Both the position numbers and the translations under genes were made by a program. Below, piece by piece: positions 24,736 to 36,791 of a DNA stretch of 64,000 nucleotides. The notes beneath the pieces were generated by a model, which saw only the letters and a program-made list of their open reading frames with translations, searched no databases and was not told the DNA's origin. The DNA lies in contig NC_052018.1 in NCBI RefSeq assembly GCF_015832195.1, forward strand, positions 62,495,666 through 62,559,665, written 5' to 3'. Source of the stretch: Motacilla alba alba (lineage: Eukaryota > Chordata > Aves > Passeriformes > Motacillidae). Within the stretch, counting starts at the first letter, position 1; the number at the start of each line of letters is the position of its first letter.

Positions 24736-24970
24736 CAACCCCTTTTATCCCCAAAATATCCCCATAAAAACCCCTCTTTACCCCAAGCTCCAAGAACCTT
24801 TATGCAGTTTTACATGCCTCCTTTTTTTTTAAATGATTTTTAATAGTGACGTTTCGGATGTTCCCATCTAGACAGGCAAGTCCAAGATGCTGCAAGAAAA
24901 CTTTAACAACGCTGTATCCCAAGCAAGGTCAAGAAATTTGCAGATTAATTTGCAGCCTCATTAAAACGAC

Positions 24971-25082
24971 AAAAAAAAAAAAAACCAAAAAAAACCAAAA
25001 ACAAAACAAGAAACCCCAAAACCCCAAAACCAACCAACCAAAATAACAACAACAACAACAAAACCCACAAAAAAACCCCACC
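24971..25082. repeat. A-rich tract with CCAA/CAA units
   Basis: A 14-base A-run followed by irregular AACC, CCAAAA and (CAA)n units and very few T residues for about 110 bp. The composition suggests an expanded and decayed poly(A) tail or simple repeat. It begins about 235 bp right of the CpG block, and 'attaaaac' precedes the first A-run. Frames on the minus strand here (24929-25205) are phenylalanine- and leucine-rich artefacts. Confidence 0.8.
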
Positions 25083-26579
25083 AAACAAACCATTCTGAGT
25101 TCTAAAACTAGCTTGGGATGGATGCTCAGAAAATTCATAGGAATTTTTTACCTTGTGAATACATAATGCAATATCTATCTTTTGTTTCACTGGTACAACA
25201 TGCACTTTTTACAACCAAAATTATAACAGACTAAACTGTAAAGCGCATTCAGTGTGATAACTGAGGTAAAAAAAAATAATTATAAAGCTTCTCATGATGT
25301 CTCAGCATAACAAATACCCTATATTTTTTTAATCTTCCTCAAGATTCACCAAATCTGATGAATAAAAACAACTGAAATGAAAACGTTATTTTTTATATTA
25401 ATATTCCAGATTTATCATTAAACAGTGTTAAATAGAACATTTTAATGCCCACCAGTCATGCTGAAGAACCAGAAATTTCTCTCTTAACAGAGTCCAAAAT
25501 GCCTGATCATGGCTGTGTTGCAGTATAACATCTGCATTGGAACACTCTTTGCAGCAGCACAAAGTTGAGTACCACAGGTTTATTCTGTTTCAGAGAATAC
25601 GCATGAGGTTTTATATTTACACTGTACAAACCTGAATTTTACAGAATTGGGCTAGGGTTCTCATGAGACTACACTCTCTTACAAGATTTGTAGCACAGCA
25701 GACTTTTCTAGTAAAAACTCAATTAATATTTAAAAACAAACAAACAAACAAACAAACAAACCCAAACCACAAAATGCAAACATTTCCTGTGGGACTTGAC
25801 TAAAGCAAGAATTAAAGTCTCAGTAAACTGAAAAGCTGCTAAAAGCTACCACCATTTGGTAGCCCCAAAAGAATTATTATATAGGTCTAGGAGAGGGGAA
25901 AATAGAGCTCAAGACATGCACAATCCCTTCCTTGAAGAAAGTTCATGGAGATTCATAGCACAGAGTCTGCCTTTAGTCACCATTAGTCATCCTCTTAGTC
26001 ACCCCTTTTCCTTTCATTAATAAAAAAATGATGTGTCCTGGAACTATTTGAGAGCTGTAAGGAATTTCATCATTCTTTTGCTCTCAGCAGCAGAACATCT
26101 CACATCTCTTTTTGGTGAGAGGAAAGAGAGCTGATGCCTCAGAGTAGCTGTAGTGTTTTCTGAAACTTCAAGTTTTAAGGTCCTAGAGCATTTGACTGGG
26201 CTAGCAGAGCTGAAGCCTCTATAAAACCACAGACCTTCACACTGTGGGGAGGCTGAGAGAAAAGCAGCACCCCATTTCTTTCTGGAAGCATCAACTGTGA
26301 ATTCCTATGGAGGATGATACCCTGCAGGGGCAAAAACTTGAAAACAAGCCTTCTTTCCAGTGTAAATGAGACAAATAAGCATGCCATCAAGTGTGGAGAT
26401 GTTGTAAAGAGTATTCTGAAATGTCTCATGTATTAACTAGTCCAGTCTCTGGTTATCAAATCTTGCCCTATAAAACCTGTTCACTTTATTCTATAAGACA
26501 ACTATAAATCCAGAGACCATTTAGGAAAAGTCATTCTTTTTTAATAACCACTGTCAGATTATTCTTTCAAGATTTCTTC
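25083..26579. other. Non-coding DNA with (AAAC)n
   Basis: No gene is supported. It contains the (AAAC)n microsatellite listed separately. An 84-codon minus frame at 26175-26429 has no recognisable domain and lacks paired splice signals. Confidence 0.6.
25734..25761. repeat. (AAAC)n microsatellite
   Basis: Seven uninterrupted four-base units of AAAC/CAAA type. Confidence 0.95.
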
Positions 26580-26604
26580 TTTTTTTTTTTTTTTTTTTTT
26601 TTTT
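26580..26604. repeat. Poly(T) tract, 25 bases
   Basis: Uninterrupted run of 25 T. No processed pseudogene body in minus orientation was recognised downstream, so this is listed as a homopolymer only. Confidence 0.97.
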
Positions 26605-29600
26605 GGTCTCTCTTTAAACAGTTTTAGGGTTTTAACTTTGTTAAAAAGTAATTAAAAGAACCTAATAAAAACTTAGTTTCTTATTTGAAGAAGAATGATA
26701 TTTTACTGTACAAGAGCATTCAAACAACTTGGGAAGATGCATTTTTAAAATAACAATGTATTTTTGTACTAACAACTATAGAATTTAAACCCTGTTTTTC
26801 ATAATGTTAATTATAATTATTAGAATAGGATCTAATATGTATTTCCCATACCTACTGTAACTTCATCATATGCTTCTTTGTGAGGACATTAAGTCCAAGA
26901 CCAAGTCAACATAGCAGTAAAATGCGAAAGCCAAGAAAACTTCAAATGCTTCAGTATTTCAAAGTTCAAAAAAGAACCATTTCATTATTCACTGAAAATT
27001 CACAGAAACCAAGAGTTCTGCTCAATACACGCACACGAGGACTCAAAATTACCCAGTTTTCTTAGTAAATGAACAAAGAATTAAGAAGTAATTGCTTTCC
27101 TTCTTCAAGGAAGTTTGACAAAATGCAGAAAAAGTATATATTTGCAAAATCTATTGCCAGCTGGATTTGCTTAGAACTCTTTGCCTCAAATTGACTGGTT
27201 GAGGTGGAGATTTACATTAAATTGAGCCTGAAGACAGCAAGTAAAGAATTATTAATAGAAATTGTATGATTTTGTCTTTTTTTTTCCTAGTAAAAGGGGA
27301 AGAAAAGAACATCTTCATCTAATACTTATGGAAGAGAATTTTTCTGCCAGAGATAGGAAATATTCTCATACATGCCTGTTTTGGAGTGAGAGCTGAAAGT
27401 TTTTACACAGCTCCCTGTGTTTATAATGGAATAAATAGTCCCAGCAAATACGCCATGCAAGATTTCATTATCAGTCACTACCATTGCCTCCCACCAGAAC
27501 CCTTGCATACGCTACTTTAGGTAGCTGAATGTTTATCAGACAAAAAAGTCTCCAGAAACCACTGACTGGAGCACTTGGAAGTTAAGAAAACCTGTTTAAA
27601 TCAAGCAGCAAAAGACTTAGAAGTAAATGTCACAAACGCCTTATATAAGTGGTTATTCCATGGGGCTCCTATGTAAATCATGTTCATAAGCCATCCAGCC
27701 TTGAAATAACTCACCTTGGCTGTATTTGATGCAACATGAAATCCAGCTGGTCTACCCTGATCACTGCTACTAGGTCAAGCCTCACAAACAACACCCAAAT
27801 TGAAACAGTGAGGGTGAAATATCTGTTTGGGCTCAGGTGCCAAACAACCAAACCTCAAAAACTGTCCTTAGTAACTTTATTGGCAGAAAAAGCATATCAT
27901 GGCATTTTAATTTTAGGGCAGATATAAGTATAGGTCTCAAAGATCAGTGTTTAAGCAGTGGTGATTGATGTAATCCCATGCAGGGCTGAGATGTGGAAGT
28001 CCCTGGGTGGCTCTAGATGTAACTAATCATCTGAGATTTGTAAAATTTATCCTAAATCTGATATTTATTTTTCCAAACATATAAAATCCATCTTGTTACA
28101 GTAATTAATTAAGTTACTCCTTTTAATTTCATTAGAACCCCACTTCACAGCAACAAAATGAGGTTGATTCCCCACATAACTGGTATGCATTTCATTGTGT
28201 AATGTCCAGACCGAGACAACCTCTAACCTGCTCTTTTACCCAGATCTTTACTCTTTCCATTTTCTTCTAGCTTCTACCCCCACATTCAAAAAAACACACA
28301 ACTAACGACTTAGTGCCAGATTTTCCCCATATATGAACACCTTTCTCTTCCAAAGAGTAATGTATGATTCCTATTAGATCTAACGTGGGACTGGTTTGAG
28401 TTGTAGCCTCAAAGCTGAGTGCTTATATTTAAAAGCTCAAATTCAGCATTTTCTTTTGCTTTGCCCCAGCTGGTTGTAAAGGATTTTCTCAGGATATTGC
28501 ACTACTTGGGACTCAGACTCTTTCCCTCAGACCAGGTTTATTAAATCAAACTACATTTACTCATTTGTAATTCCATCCCTTTAATCTTCAAAAAATATTT
28601 CTCTGAGGCTTTCCTTTGATATCTATCAAAAGGTGTGGTCTATTCCACTTAAAAAATGGAACAGTGAAATGGATGGTGAGAGCAGGAAGACATAACCATT
28701 GTCACTCCATTTTAAGATGAGGGCAGACCTTTCTGGTTATTAAGTCAGAGCAAAAGAATAGCTGTTAGAGAGTTTAAATTAAAAAAAAAATCTACTTGAA
28801 TGAATTCCAGGGAAGATAAGAGAAGTACAAATGATATATTCCATTATAAACCTTGTAATAACTTAAAATTCATTAGTGTTTGAAGACTGATGGATAACTA
28901 CAAAGCATTACTATTATAAAGCGAAGTGCAATTTTTGATATCATGCAACTACTTCAAGATCTCTAATTTTTTCCTCTTTTACAATATTCATAGCAGAAAT
29001 AAAGAGATATCTGTCATTCATGAGAAATTAGTCTAGTTCTGAAAACTATATTGTTAGTCATATCAAGTTTTAATAGAAAAAGTGAAATAATGGTTTGGAA
29101 ATAGGGGGAACCGGGATCAGAAGGAATGGTTCAGACAAGCAAGCACAGGAGGTCTCTATCTGCTTGGAATCTCAATTACAGTGGGTCAGTCAAAGGGAGT
29201 TCAGCTGCAAATATGAAACTTAAGATGAATATATTCAATGACATATGGGAGAAAAAGCCCATCTAGGTAAACCACAATATAGTCATGAATTCCTGAGCAG
29301 ACTATTTAGTCTCCTCTTCACATTTTTCCCTACCTGGTTTCTAAGAATTTCTAGGGCAGTAGTTAGAATCTGGGCCATGTAAAATGGTTGCTGGCTTTAA
29401 AGACTAAGGCAGAACCTCAGAAAACCTGTGTGATCCCAAGTTATCTTTTACCAAACAATGAATAAAATATTACATTAGAATAATACAACTTAAAATCCAA
29501 TTTTGAACTCAAGGCAATTCCATTTAGAAGAACATTCTTTCTGTGATTACAGTGTTTTAACTAAGCCAGCACAATTTAGGACAGTAGTTGAACTATTTCA

Positions 29601-29775
29601 GTAGAATCCAATGTCACAAATATAGCTAGCTCCTTTCTACTTCTTATTTTTCCAAAGAAATAAATTTCTAAATAATTAAGTTACCTTTCCTGTGTTGAAT
29701 TTTTAGATTGTGGCAAACCTTACCTTTTATTTAGGCTTCTATCTGGCTTCAGATAGATACAAGGATGGTCAAATT
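26605..29775. other. AT-rich non-coding DNA, no gene seen
   Basis: Three kilobases without recognisable exon, repeat or regulatory motif. Open frames (26880-27065 and 27736-27927 plus, 27326-27508 minus) are 60-63 codons, with no conserved motif I know. Confidence 0.6.
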
Positions 29776-29821
<46 letters not shown>

Positions 29822-29832
29822 CAGATAGATAT
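29776..29832. repeat. (GATA)n microsatellite
   Basis: About eleven pure GATA units followed by two interrupted ones ('gacagatagatat'). The minus-strand frame across it (29749-30072) carries a Ser-Ile-Tyr-Leu repeat that is only the translated tetranucleotide. Tracts of this length are usually polymorphic. Confidence 0.98.
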
Positions 29833-32800
29833 GGACAGATCTCTGACACACAATGTAGTTAAAGTGAACACAACAAGGCCTCTTGAGAACCAAAATGTAG
29901 CAGGGTAATGCACTCTACCTGTTGGAATTGTGTGAGGATGTGTGGTGATAACACAGATGCTAAGGTCACTGCATATTACAAAAACATCCTCCCCCACACA
30001 GTCTTCAGACAAAGTTTTCCTTTCTTTGACAACATAGTTAAGAAAAAGTGTTGGGCAAATCATTGATTTCATTCAAATTTAAGCTTCCTGGCAGGAAATG
30101 AACAAATTCATTTAAGAAGAAAAGTAAATTACCAATGATTTCTGACTGGTATATTTGTAAAGCTCTCAGTAACAAACATGGACTTGACAGATTTCCGATG
30201 GAGATGCAGCAACGTGGATAAGGACAGAAAATAATCATGGGCTGACCCATGACTAGTTACCATTGATAACCACTGATACCATTTTGGGTGGTGTATGACG
30301 CAACCAGGAGAGCTTGTGTGTTTCAGATGAGGCAATGAAGGATGAATGTACTGTACTTTTGCAGTTTGAAAAAAACCTTTGAGTATTTCAGATTGGGTGG
30401 AGAGACCGAAAAGGTGTCTCTTGAATTGTCTTGTTTTCTAAATTGCATTCAGGCAACATAGAAGAACAGCTTCAAAATCTAAACTTAAGGAAAATAAGAT
30501 GCTAGTAGATAGATTGCAATCTTTTTCTGTCATTTGCAAGGGACTTGTTTATTTCAAAGGTAAAGAGAACCAAATTCCAAATGGACTTCCAGCTCTGTGG
30601 AAAATGGCAACACCTCCAGGAAGCTCTAGTGATCTGTGGCATAGAAGGCAGTTTTTCCCAAAGCAATAATGACAGCATTTGTTCTAACATCTCATTGTAC
30701 ACATGAACTGCATATTTTACACATGGGCTATGGTGCTACTATCAATTCCAAACACTTTATTCAGAGTTGGAATAATTTTTGAAAACTTGATGGAATAATT
30801 TATTCTTCTAACCAGTAAAATGGTCATGGGAAGGGAGAGCTGTGATTGTAGAAACTGAAATTCTGTTACAGATGACTAATACTTAGCTATACACCGGTTG
30901 GATAAAAATCAATAAATTTCTCAGGATGTGTTGCAGATGAAGAAAGAAATTATTTCTCGGCAGAAATTGATTTTGACAGATGCCATAATAAGCAGGTAAC
31001 ATTAAAAACTAGTGAATAATTTAAATGGCAATCTAGACAACATCTAAATAGATTTGAAAATAGAAAATTTGTATAGAAAATGCGTAGTTTATTTAATTTT
31101 TCATCATGCATCTTCAAAAATAACAATAATGGTCCTAACATGACCTTAGCAGAAATAAAAAATTGCTTATGGGAAAAATTGTAATTCACTCATTAATTCT
31201 GAAGCCTTGCTGTAATAAACTGAATTACATAACAGACATCAGAGCAGTCTTGCATGATTTATTTTCTTGAAGTGTGATGTAATCTATCTTTTTGAGTGTT
31301 TCTGAGCATGAAAGAGGAAGCTCTTAGAAGTATAGGGATTTTATATTGGAATGGAGCAAGAGTGTCTCTACTCCAGGAGTCTCCTTTGAACAGACGCCAC
31401 CCAGAAACTTCAGTGGGAACATTAACCTTTACATAATGCATAGAATTGTCTGAATCAGTATCATGAAAATAATTTTTTTCTTGATTCTAAATGGCAATCA
31501 CTTTATTTCCCAAGGTATTAGGGTTGATTGATATTTTGTATTGTTTGGTCTTACTTTCTAATTGAAGAGAGAAGTCACATTTATTGCTATTAATGCTGTT
31601 TATATTCTCATCTTAATTTCTCCAGTATCGTTTCAAAGTAACTTCCTGAATATGAATGCATTGCTCTGCCTTGCAATTGATGTAAATGGGTCTGAAGCCA
31701 AGACTTGAAACTTTTACTAAGATTTAATCCACCTCCAGAGTAAAGGCAAAATTATACAGCAGTTAATACTAGCACCAGTGGACGTTACATTTTATGTTTT
31801 ATTTAGACAGCACCTTTGATCTAAAGCACAAGGAAATGATAAATGAGGAGCAAACAGAGAAAGAGAAGTGGCAAACAAACAAGGAAATAGGAACAAGTTA
31901 TCAAGTGCTTACACAGAAAGGGATCAAAGAAGAACCATCAAGTTGTCATTAAAGTCTGTGCTAAAGCAGTGCTAAAACAAGTAAGAGCGAAAGATAAAAT
32001 AAAAGTGCAGGATGAAGTTAGGAGAATCACCTGGAAAACATCCTCCTTGGAAAAAGACCTCATTGTGAAGAACAGCACTACTCAGAACATAACAAATGTT
32101 TAGTTTGTTCCCAAATTCATTAAATAATTTCATTTATTCAGCACAGCCTTTGGTTAGTAAAAGACAAACCTTATATTGCCAGAGAGAAATAGTTCTCTTG
32201 TTTGAGAGGAATATTTGTAAACTGAATGTTTGCATCTTAAACACTGTGTTTGCAAGAAGACACAAGCATTAAATACTGACAAGACAAGAAAAATACTGAA
32301 TTTCTTAGGATATTAGAGTAAAAGAATCTGCCATTCTCCATTACTTTGCCTGCAAGTTATCAGCTGCACCTATCAGGAAGAAGTTGTCAATCAACTCTAT
32401 TGCAAGGATGAAAGAGTAGATGGTACAGTTTAATTTTATTATGGAAATTGATTTGCATCTTTTATATGTCTTGATTGAAAACTTTCCAGGTAATGGCATT
32501 GAAGAATACTCATAAAACTGCCATGACTGTGGTAATAACTATTATTATGATCGAATTTAATAATAAAAAAACCTGCCTGCAAGATGGGCAATATGAATAA
32601 TTCATGTACACTGTTGCTTAAAATGTGATAGAGAGAAAAAGTCATGTAGGAAAATTCTTAATGTATCCAGACAGGGATGATAATTGGTTTTTGCAACTAA
32701 ATGAGTACTTCATGTACAAGACAGCACTAACAAGGCGGGAGAAGAAATTTACACATTGGGGAGACAATTCCATTTATCTGGTTACAGCAGGATAAGTGGA

Positions 32801-34418
32801 ATAAATGTTTTTCCTTAAAGGAATTGACAGAAAATGCATATCCTGATAATAATTAGTTTTGTTTACAACTAGAGAGCGACAGAATGGGAGACACAATAGC
32901 ATCCTTTCAATATGCAGTAGCATATGTAGCATATGCTCATGTAGGCCTTACTTATGCCATTAATCAACTACCTGCAAGAACTGACCAGATCTCTTCCAGT
33001 GCTGCCTTTTATTTGCAAGCATAAAAAGCAGACCAGCATATGGAGAATTGTTTCACAGTTGCACTTTATTTAATTCTGTTTGATTCCTTTTAAGTATACA
33101 GTAACAGATAAGCTTCTGTTTCCTGCTTTTATTGCCTACCATCTGGTGGGAAAAGCATGGAATAGCAGAAAAAAGTGACAGGTGACTAAGGATATTTTAG
33201 TGGAAGGGTCTGAAGTTACAGCAAGTAAGAGAGTTCATCAACAATAACTTGAGGAACAGAAAGCCGTGCAAGATCTCATCTCTTTACTCTTGTCCAAAGG
33301 CAATGATCAAGTTTGAGAGTTGTCTTCTCACTTGTTGATATAAGCTGAATTTCTTATATGCCACCTTCTCAAATTATTAAAAACACATGAAACCAAATTT
33401 CCCCCTCCAAAATGCATAGGAAAATCTATTTACAATAACATACAAAAAGCAGTTAAATAAACTGACAAAAAACTTGGGAATTGGAGTCAGTTAAAATCCC
33501 TTTAAATAGATTGTGCTTTACCCATTTCCGATTCTCTCTTACTTGAACCTGAGATCAATCCTCTTAGTTTTGGCTTGCCACCAGGGTCTCTGATCAATTT
33601 TGATAAAACAAAATGACAATAAAGAAAGCTTTGACAGCCACTCTGAGAAGGGTGGGAAAATAAAACAAAATTAAACAAAACAAAACTCTATTCTTTTGTT
33701 CTGGCTATGGCCTGTCCCTCTGTGTGTTTGTTTATGATGGATTACTTTCTGTGGAGATTAGATCTAACGGGAGTTACACTTGAGAAGCTACACAATAATC
33801 TACCTAAGAGGCATCTCAGTAAGTACTAAAATACAGTTGCTTATTTAATATATCTGTTCTTGCTTTGCCAAGACAAAGATCTTGAAATGATAAACCCCCC
33901 AGAGCCACTTTGTCAGCCAAAAAATCTGTCCCGTGACATAGTTTACAGGATGGGTGGTAAAAAAAGGCTCCCAAAACTGCTTAAAAAACTATAATTTGAA
34001 GTCTGACTATTCTTGTTCTTCTTGGCCATTTCTAAATGTAACCATTGGGAAAAAACTCGTGTTTCTGGATCACAAATATAATCTGGACATTTTGTTGGTT
34101 CCTCAGTAACACTCTTTTCACCTTTGTTAATTACATTGGAAAAATCAATATCAGAAAATGCCATAGTGACATATCCAAGGATTATAGGAAATCCTGTTTC
34201 ACTTCATTAACACAGTTTCTAGAATTGCTGCTTCTGCATGTTATTGAGTTGTAGTGATAGACTGGAAATCTTAGAAATGAAGGCAACATGCTCCTGTAAC
34301 TTCAGAGAGAAAATAGAACAAGGGAAAACAAGATTCTTGTCTTCTCATTGAGAAAAATTAACAAATAGCCTTTAGCCTCCACAACTGGAACATTTAAACA
34401 GCTATTCATTAGCTTATT
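29833..34418. other. AT-rich non-coding DNA, no gene seen
   Basis: No repeat family recognised. Frames up to 79 codons occur on both strands. The most protein-like is 33943-34164 (minus, 73 codons, charged and Pro/Cys containing), but it has no recognised domain and its upstream frame closes with a stop within seven codons, so I do not call it. Confidence 0.55.
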
Positions 34419-34430
34419 GGGGGGGGGGGG
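34419..34430. repeat. Poly(G) run, 12 bases
   Basis: Twelve G residues in a row, unusual for this AT-rich window. On the minus strand it would be a C-run; it may impair sequencing accuracy. Confidence 0.95.
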
Positions 34431-34773
34431 AAACAAAGAAATATATTAAAAAGCAAGAAAAACTCTCCATGCATTACCTGATATGCATTCAAAATAGATC
34501 CAATACATTCAACAGAGACCAAAGAGAAATTGTATTTATATGAATCTCAATATTTATCTTATTAATATGAACCTTAGCATTATAGAGAGAAATCAGAAAA
34601 AGTGACCATTAAAATGTCATAGTGGAAAAGCAGAAATATTTACCTAATTTATTCCTTATGGTGAATCGCAAGAAAATGTGTCTTCCATGTTCTTTTTAAA
34701 AAAAGAATAATAACTCTTGTATCAAGAAGCTTTAATTCTGGCTAATACATCTTTATTTTTCATACCAAAGCAG

Positions 34774-35596
34774 TATTGTGGGAGAAGACAAAGTTTTGCT
34801 GAAACTTGCAAATACAGAATATTCCTTCTGACACCAGCAGTTGTACAGGTAAGTGCTTGAGATCATGTGTAGGAAACATGAAGCGTGACATGAAGAGACA
34901 CAGCTTGTACCATCTTCAAGGTAAGGAATTGTATCTAACTATGATACTGAATGAAATTTTTGTAAATTAGACATGTCCAAGAGGTGGATAATGTAAGAAT
35001 TAAAATTTGTACAGCTGATTTTGCAGATTTCATAAATACTTCAGAATGAGACAGGAGACATTTGAGGAAGATGGACATTCTTTGGTTTTGACTTTACATA
35101 AATTTTTAAGAGAAAACACAAAAATATGATCCAGAAAAATTACTTGCATAATCTGTGAATCCACTATATACTTTGGATGAACTTTCCCTTGTGCCTACAA
35201 ATACATTCAAGTTCTACTTTGTGACCTAGACTAACCCCTCCTATGTCTCCTGACATACATTTTGTAGTAATTTTCCTTTACAGCTCACATTTGACTTTTG
35301 TGAATAATGGGAAAGACAATTTTTATTGGGAAGGCAAACTGGTTTATGAGCACTATGAGAAAAAACTTCCAGGTCATGAGGTGTTATTGCCATACCATGG
35401 GTTTGCAGGAAGGGAAGGTGATGGGCTGTCACCCTGTCTCTTTTCAAAGGTTTACAGATGAAATTCAGTTCATTGTTCAGTCCTTTTTTCTCAACTTCCA
35501 AACTTTTTTCTTAAGGGCAAGGTGTTTCTTACAGAAGAAAGAGACATGGATGTCAGCTCCGATGATATGCTGTATGACAGTTGTTCTTTGGCAATG
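34774..35596 (+). pseudogene. Exon-like fragments of an unrecognised gene, probably decayed
   Basis: Three segments have splice-like borders. Segment A, 34774-34848, follows 'ttttcataccaaagcag' and ends at 'ttgtacag/gtaagtgc', a near-consensus donor. Segment B, 35284-35449, follows 'attttcctttacag' and ends 'tttcaaag/gtttac'; its open frame gives 55 codons, rich in Tyr, Glu, Lys and Gly. Segment C, 35516-35596, follows 'acttttttcttaag' and gives about 27 acidic codons. Phases A to B to C fit one frame: A ends with two bases of a codon that B completes. Against a working gene: in that frame A contains a TGA at 34828-34830, the B-C gap is only 66 bp and C ends at a weak donor. I do not recognise the protein. 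It may be a dead exon cluster or chance. The 123-codon frame at 35307-35678 overlaps B in another frame. Confidence 0.25.
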
Positions 35597-36550
35597 GGTT
35601 AATGGTCTCATTTCATGCCTCTGGATTTTTCCTACAGTTGAAGTTACTATACACACAGCTTCAGGCCGGGGAAAATAAAATAAAATTATTAAGTGAATTT
35701 TTTGTCATTCAGAAATGCTACTTCTTTGCAACCAGTATGTACTGCAGACTAATACAGAACAGATGAAGGCAGTCAACACCACAAGAGAGGCTACAGTTTA
35801 GCAATTTGCTAATTGAGCGAGATGGGAGTAAGAGCTGAGCACTAGTCCTTGAGATTAAAAAAGGAATTTTAACTCCTGTCTGTTTGGGGAAGGGATGGAG
35901 AAGAAATAAAGGGCTCTGAAGGAGTGAAAGAATTGTTTGCTTTTCTCTCAAAGAGTCCAGAAGATTTTGTTTTTATTCCAGCTGAGACAAAAGTAAACTA
36001 AACCATCTATAAATTTTCAACCTACCTCATAAATTAGGTATTACAGCAATCAAACTTTTAACTCTGAGATGACTGACAGTGAAAAAAAGGCAAAGCAAAT
36101 GAGCATTGGAATGTAAAACTCTTGGGTGGGTCATTAAATAAATGGGATAGAGCCTGAGATCTCTTCATCTCAAAAGCCAGCCTGTACTGTCCAATCTAAA
36201 AACTCTTTCCTCTCTCAGAGTCCTCAACTGATGAATCCTCTCCTCAATGCCAATAAAAACATATCTAAGTTACTCATGGACGCACATAAAACACATGGGT
36301 GATCTGCTTTGAAGTGCCAGTGCCTTAGATTTAATATGTTAATATTATGCTAATAATTTATGCATAAAACAGGTTGCATTGAAGGAAAAATCCAATATTG
36401 TCAGTTTCCATGACAACCAGTGTGCTAGCAGATTACACTGTCTCACATCAGATGGTTGCCAAGGTTGTGACCTATTTCTTAGTTTTAATCATTTCATTTG
36501 CAGAATTTGAAAATGCTACCTGGAAAACAAATGATAAAATATTGCTCATG
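34849..36550. other. Non-coding DNA around the exon-like fragments
   Basis: Apart from the fragments described for 34774-35596, the stretch shows no recognisable repeat or gene. A second donor-like 'cttcaag/gtaagga' lies at 34919. From 35,600 to 36,550 only short chance frames are present. Confidence 0.45.
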
Positions 36551-36605
36551 GTTAAGGATAGCTTACCTATCCTTAACTATCCTATTGAAGGATAGTCCTT
36601 CAATA
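36551..36605. repeat. Two adjacent perfect hairpins
   Basis: The first inverted repeat pairs 36551-36561 ('gttaaggatag') with 36567-36577 over a 5-base loop: 11 perfect base pairs. The second pairs 36583-36592 with 36596-36605 over a 3-base loop: 10 perfect base pairs. Both stems share an 'aggatag'/'ctatcct' core, so the unit appears to be a local inverted duplication. Too AT-rich and loop-short for a typical microRNA precursor. Confidence 0.85.
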
Positions 36606-36791
36606 TAAAAGAATCTTGCATGCTAAATTAACCACTAGGCTTAGAAACTGAAAAAGAAGCATAAAGTAATAATCCCAAGAGTGAAAGAAGGCATGGACAG
36701 TTGTGTGAATGGGCAGGGGGCTGGTCTACAGTATTTCCGGGTGAAGTGGTTATGTACAGCTTATGTCAGTAGCAGGAGCAACTTTCACCAT

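Noticed and set aside
24513..24843. Gly/Arg- or Pro/Arg-rich frames in the CpG block
   Set aside because: Low-complexity product of GC-rich DNA; no conserved protein motif. The block itself is kept as a possible regulatory element.
33943..34164. 73-codon minus-strand frame with charged, Cys/Pro-containing sequence
   Set aside because: The frame has a stop seven codons upstream of the ATG, no recognised domain and no matched splice sites. Left as uncalled.
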